Positions 60,603-64,000 of a stretch of DNA of 64,000 nt are shown here, piece by piece. The stretch's first letter is position 1, and every line of letters starts with the position of its first letter. The notes below the pieces were generated by a model. The model worked only from the letters and a program-made list of their open reading frames with translations. It searched no databases and was not told where the DNA came from. Source of the stretch: Cellulomonas gilvus ATCC 13127 (GTDB taxonomy: Bacteria > Actinomycetota > Actinomycetes > Actinomycetales > Cellulomonadaceae); NCBI RefSeq assembly GCF_000218545.1, contig NC_015671.1, forward strand, positions 1,178,001-1,242,000. The letters run 5' to 3'. Made by a program: the position numbers and the translations under genes.

Positions 60603-62066
60603 GTGAGCCCTTCCGAACGAGTCGACCTGTCCGCGTTCATCAAGGCGTACGACGTCCGGGGGCTCGTCCCCTCGGAGCTGAGCCCGGAGGTCACGCGTGC
60701 GATCGGCGCGGCCTTCGCCGACGTCGTCGTCGTGCCCGAGGCCGCCGCCGGCTCGCGGCCCGTCGTCGTCGTGGGCAACGACATGCGTCCGTCGGGTCCC
60801 GAGCTGGTCGACGGCTTCGCCCAGGGGCTGACTGCGCGCGGCGTGGACGTCGTGCGCATCGGGCTCGCGTCGACCGACGGCCTGTACTTCGCGTCGGGCT
60901 CGCTGGGCGTGCCGGGGGCCATGTTCACCGCGAGCCACAACCCGGCGCAGTACAACGGCATCAAGCTGTGCCGCGCGGGTGCGCGGCCCGTGGGTCAGGA
61001 CTCCGGCCTGGCCGCGGTCCGCGACCTCGCGGGTGACTACCTGGCCTCGGGCGTGCCGCAGGTCGACGACGCCGCGCGCGGCACCGTGAGCGACCGCGAG
61101 ATGCTCGCGGAGTACGCCGCGTTCCTGCGCTCGCTCGTGGACCTCGCGGACATCCGCCCGCTCAAGGTCGTGGTTGACGCGGGCAACGGCATGGGCGGCT
61201 ACACGGCACCGGCCGTGCTCGGCACGCATGCGGGCCTGCCCGCGCTCCCGCTCGAGGTGGTGCCGCTGTACTTCGAGCTCGACGGCACGTTCCCGAACCA
61301 CGAGGCGAACCCGCTCGAGCCCGAGAACCTGCGCGACCTGCAGCGCGCGGTCGTCGAGCACGGCGCGGACCTCGGCCTGGCGTTCGACGGCGACGCCGAC
61401 CGCTGCTTCGTCGTCGACGAGAACGGTGACCCGGTCTCGCCGTCGGCCGTCACGGCCCTCGTCGGGCTGCGCGAGGTCGAGCGCGAGAAGGCCGCGGGGC
61501 GCACGCCGACGGTGATCCACAACCTCATCACGTCCCGCGTGGTGCCCGACCTGCTGACCGCGGCGGGCGCACGCACGGTGCGCACGCGCGTGGGTCACTC
61601 GTTCATCAAGGCGCAGATGGCCGAGCACGACGCGGTGTTCGGCGGCGAGCACAGCGCGCACTACTACTTCCGCGACTTCTTCTTCGCGGACACCGGCATG
61701 CTCGCGGCGCTGCACGTCCTGGCGGCGCTCGGCGGCCAGCCCCACCCGCTGTCGGCGCTCGCCGACCAGTACCAGCCGTACGTCGCCTCGGGGGAGATCA
61801 ACTCGCGCGTCGCATCGGTGGCCGACGCGCGGGCACGCGTGGTCGACGCGTACGTGACGCGTCAGGGCGCGGGACCGGTGCAGGTCGACGAGCTCGACGG
61901 GCTGACCGTCTCGCACTGGGACGCGCACCCGCAGTGGTGGTTCAACCTGCGCGCGTCCAACACCGAGCCGCTGCTGCGGCTCAACGTCGAGGCGGCCGAC
62001 GAGGACATCATGGAGAAGGTGCGCGACGACGTGCTCGCGCTGGTGCGGCAGGAGGCCGACGCATGA
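60603..62066 (+). CDS. manB: Phosphomannomutase/phosphoglucomutase (ManB, 487 aa)
   Basis: Interconverts mannose-6-phosphate and mannose-1-phosphate for GDP-mannose (or the glucose pair). The phosphoserine loop is FTASHNPAQYNGIK (near residue 110), the metal loop is FDGDADRCF near 262, the sugar-binding loop GGEHSAHYYF near 350, and the phosphate-binding loop RASNTEPLLRLN near 450. The length is normal. GTG 60603 was chosen because the -10 box lies directly before it and the protein then begins VSPSERVDLSAFIKAYDVRG, as in the family. It supplies sugar phosphates for the surface glycans. Confidence 0.93.
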   Translation: MSPSERVDLSAFIKAYDVRGLVPSELSPEVTRAIGAAFADVVVVPEAAAGSRPVVVVGNDMRPSGPELVDGFAQGLTARGVDVVRIGLASTDGLYFASGSLGVPGAMFTASHNPAQYNGIKLCRAGARPVGQDSGLAAVRDLAGDYLASGVPQVDDAARGTVSDREMLAEYAAFLRSLVDLADIRPLKVVVDAGNGMGGYTAPAVLGTHAGLPALPLEVVPLYFELDGTFPNHEANPLEPENLRDLQRAVVEHGADLGLAFDGDADRCFVVDENGDPVSPSAVTALVGLREVEREKAAGRTPTVIHNLITSRVVPDLLTAAGARTVRTRVGHSFIKAQMAEHDAVFGGEHSAHYYFRDFFFADTGMLAALHVLAALGGQPHPLSALADQYQPYVASGEINSRVASVADARARVVDAYVTRQGAGPVQVDELDGLTVSHWDAHPQWWFNLRASNTEPLLRLNVEAADEDIMEKVRDDVLALVRQEADA

Positions 62067-62260
62067 CGAACGACGCCGTCCCGTTCGAGCCCTGGGCCCG
62101 GGACCTGCTGCGGTGCCCCGTGACCGGCGCGACGCTCCTGGATGCGACGGGGCCGGACGGCGAGCCGTGCCTGGTCTCGACCGACCCGGAGCGGCCCCTG
62201 CGCTACCCCGTGCGCGGCGGCATCCCGGTGCTGCTCGCCTCCGAGGCCGTCCCGGCCTGA
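62063..62260 (+). CDS. Trm112 family protein (65 aa)
   Basis: A small Trm112/YcaR-like protein: LLRCPVTGATL near residue 15 and RYPVRGGIPVLL near 47. In many members the first motif is CPxC; here it is CPVTG, so one zinc ligand is missing, as is common in short bacterial forms. The ATG overlaps the manB stop (ATGA). In other organisms Trm112 supports methyltransferases; the bacterial role is unclear. Confidence 0.85.
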   Translation: MTNDAVPFEPWARDLLRCPVTGATLLDATGPDGEPCLVSTDPERPLRYPVRGGIPVLLASEAVPA

Positions 62261-62283
62261 GCGCGACCGCGGGCGGTCCCGGC

Positions 62284-62289
62284 TAGGGT
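62284..62289 (+). promoter_or_regulatory. Putative -10 box TAGGGT
   Basis: TANNNT match with a leader of about 38 bases before the cation efflux gene, which has GGAGGG at 62321-62326. Confidence 0.5.
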
Positions 62290-62333
62290 GTCGGCCGGAC
62301 TTCTCGACGACCGCTGACCAGGAGGGTGCGACC

Positions 62334-63245
62334 ATGGCGCACGAGGGTGGGACCAAGGCGATCGTCGCCGCGCTGACGGCGAACCTCGGCATCGCCGTGA
62401 CCAAGTTCGTGGCGTACCTGCTCACGCACTCGAGCTCGATGCTCGCCGAGTCGGTGCACTCGCTCGCCGACTCGGGCAACCAGGTGCTGCTGCTCGTCGG
62501 CGGCAAGCGCGCCCGCCGCGCGGCGGACGAGGAGCACCCGTTCGGCTACGGCCGCGAGCGGTACCTGTACGCGTTCATCGTCTCGATCGTGCTGTTCTCG
62601 CTCGGCGGGCTGTTCGCGCTGTACGAGGCGTGGCACAAGTGGTCCGACCCGCACCCGATCGAGTCCTGGCACTGGGTGCCGATCGTGGTCCTGGTGGTCG
62701 CGATCGGGCTCGAGTCGTACTCGTTCCGCACCGCGATCCACGAGTCCAACCAGGTGCGCGGTTCGCAGTCCTGGGTGTCGTTCGTCCGCACCGCCAAGGC
62801 CCCGGAGCTGCCCGTGGTGCTGCTCGAGGACCTGGGCGCGCTCGTGGGCCTGGTCCTCGCGCTGCTGGGCGTCTCGCTCACGCTCGTGACCGAGGACGGC
62901 CGGTGGGACGCCGCGGGCACCGCGGGCATCGGCGTGCTGCTCGTCCTGATCGCGGTCGTGCTGGCGATGGAGACGCGCTCGCTGCTGCTGGGGGAGTCCG
63001 CCACCAAGGACGCCGTGCAGCGCATCCGTCAGGCGCTCGTCGGCGAGGGTGTCGCGTCGGTCATCCACCTCAAGACGCTGCACCTGGGTCCCGACGAGGT
63101 GCTGGTCGCCGCGAAGATCGAGGTGCCGGCCGCGAGCTCCGCGGCCGACGTCGCCGCCGCGATCGACGCCGCCGAGGCGCGCGTGCGCGCGGCCGTGCCC
63201 ATCGCGCGCGTCATCTACCTCGAGCCCGACCTGCGCACGCCGTGA
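62334..63245 (+). CDS. Cation diffusion facilitator transporter (303 aa)
   Basis: A CDF family metal/proton antiporter. Membrane helices include AALTANLGIAVTKFVAYLL, YLYAFIVSIVLFSLGGLFALY, WVPIVVLVVAIGL, LLEDLGALVGLVLALLG and IGVLLVLIAVVLAM. Metal-site-like motifs are HSLADSGNQ on helix II and LLEDLGAL on helix V, where the usual HxxxD/DxxxD pattern appears as ED. A cytoplasmic C-terminal domain of about 85 residues is present. The exported metal cannot be told. It overlaps the next gene (GTGA). Confidence 0.9.
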   Translation: MAHEGGTKAIVAALTANLGIAVTKFVAYLLTHSSSMLAESVHSLADSGNQVLLLVGGKRARRAADEEHPFGYGRERYLYAFIVSIVLFSLGGLFALYEAWHKWSDPHPIESWHWVPIVVLVVAIGLESYSFRTAIHESNQVRGSQSWVSFVRTAKAPELPVVLLEDLGALVGLVLALLGVSLTLVTEDGRWDAAGTAGIGVLLVLIAVVLAMETRSLLLGESATKDAVQRIRQALVGEGVASVIHLKTLHLGPDEVLVAAKIEVPAASSAADVAAAIDAAEARVRAAVPIARVIYLEPDLRTP

Positions 63246-64000
63246 GCCTGTGGGCCGCGGTGCGGCGGGTCCGGACGCGCCGCGCGGCGGCCGTCGTGCT
63301 GGCCGTCGTCGTCCCGCTGGTCGTGTCCGCACCGGCCGTCCCGTCGGGTGCCGCGTCCACGACGCTCGACGACGGCGTGACCGGCCAGGGCGCGGCGGCA
63401 GCGCGCCGCGTCGTCGACGTGGTGGTGACCGGACGCGGTGCGCCCGGCAGCACGCGCACGTTCACGGGCCGCGTCGACGGGGCCGCCACCGGCAGCCCGG
63501 TGGTGGTGCAGCGGCGCACCGAGACCGGGTGGACCGCGGCGGTGCGGGGCACCACGCGGGCACAGGGTGCGTTCGCGCTCGAGGTCCGGACCGCCCGCTT
63601 CGGGAACGCGCAGTACCGCGTGCACGCACCCGCGTGGCGCGGCCTGCCGGCCGTGTCGGGCCGCGTGCGTGACGTCGGCGCGTACGGCGACCTGCGGACC
63701 GCGCTCGCGGGGCCCGTGCGGTGCCTGGGCGCGCAGGCGCTCGACCCCGCGCTCGCGCCCTGCGACAACCCCGCGCTCGACGGGACGGTGACCCCGGACC
63801 CCCGCCGCGCGGGCTGGGACCAGGACAACCAGGGCGCGTACGCGTGCTACACGGCTGACCCCGCGCAGCCGGTCAAGTCGTGCGCGTACGGGTCCCGGGC
63901 GAAGGACGCGCTCCAGGTCGCGGTGGTCGGTGACTCGCACGGCGCGATGCTGCTGCCCGGCGTCAAGGACGTGGCCGCACGCCTGAACTGGCGGGTCCAC
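63242..64000 (+). CDS. Secreted SGNH-domain protein, N-terminal part
   Basis: The gene runs off the right edge; 253 codons are visible. GTG 63242 overlaps the transporter stop (GTGA). A signal peptide (RRAAAVVLAVVVPLVVSAPAVPSGA) leads to a beta-sandwich domain (VVDVVVTGRGAPGSTRTFTG), then Cys-rich spacing (CYTADPAQPVKSC) and SGNH block I VVGDSHGAMLLPGV close to the window edge. The Asp-His pair would lie outside. It is the fourth SGNH-type protein here and has no visible acyltransferase-3 domain. Confidence 0.75.
   Translation, partial: MSLWAAVRRVRTRRAAAVVLAVVVPLVVSAPAVPSGAASTTLDDGVTGQGAAAARRVVDVVVTGRGAPGSTRTFTGRVDGAATGSPVVVQRRTETGWTAAVRGTTRAQGAFALEVRTARFGNAQYRVHAPAWRGLPAVSGRVRDVGAYGDLRTALAGPVRCLGAQALDPALAPCDNPALDGTVTPDPRRAGWDQDNQGAYACYTADPAQPVKSCAYGSRAKDALQVAVVGDSHGAMLLPGVKDVAARLNWRVH

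Overview
The window is very GC-rich, gene-dense chromosomal DNA of an actinomycete. It carries a WhiB regulator, two LytR-CpsA-Psr (LCP) ligases, a DUF3499 / phosphomannomutase / Trm112 block, many GTG starts, frequent GTGA or ATGA gene overlaps and many leaderless-looking promoters. The gene set and order look most like Cellulomonas or a close relative (Micrococcales); this is inferred from recognised families, not from a search. I see no tRNA, rRNA, CRISPR array, transposase or phage gene. About two thirds of the window is one long cell-surface glycan locus, and the right end is a conserved actinobacterial housekeeping block.

Layout. (1) 1-3332, minus strand: a nonulosonic (sialic-like) acid set of a CMP-sugar synthetase/phosphatase fusion, a NeuB-type synthase without its usual C-terminal domain, a polysialyltransferase-like protein and the start of a DUF6716 protein. 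(2) 3567-11809: glycosyltransferases, a pyruvyltransferase and an acyltransferase/SGNH protein. (3) 11904-20647: a complete sulfation module with an APS kinase carrying a decayed ATP-sulfurylase-like N-terminus, two sulfotransferases with intact PAPS loops, one double-domain protein that looks like a decayed sulfotransferase, the PAP phosphatase CysQ, and CysD/CysN. (4) 20701-23327, minus: two LCP proteins, then a secreted CHAP protein. (5) 24771-28595: a teichoic-acid-like set of nucleotidyltransferase, CDP-glycerol-type polymerase, CDP-alcohol phosphatidyltransferase and glycosyltransferase, with a palindrome between divergent promoters. (6) 28620-48549: an SGNH lipoprotein, glycosyltransferases, an ABC-2 polysaccharide exporter, UDP-ManNAc dehydrogenase and UDP-GlcNAc 2-epimerase, a second acyltransferase between two paralogous glycosyltransferases, and a pyruvyltransferase-GT8 fusion. 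(7) 48626-53289: SpoIID-type and PGRP-amidase-type wall proteins sharing a repeat domain, and a TIGR03089 protein. (8) 53290-64000: whiB, a giant membrane glycosyltransferase, DUF5719, a degenerate metallopeptidase-fold protein, DUF3499, phosphomannomutase, Trm112, a cation efflux transporter and the start of another SGNH protein.

Taken together the genes can make activated sugars (UDP-ManNAc, UDP-ManNAcA, a CMP-nonulosonate, a CDP- or NDP-alcohol), assemble and export a polymer, decorate it with acyl, pyruvyl and sulfate groups, and attach it to peptidoglycan through LCP enzymes. The most unusual part is the PAPS-making and sulfotransferase operon inside a Gram-positive wall-glycan locus, with two apparently decayed enzyme domains kept in frame inside it.
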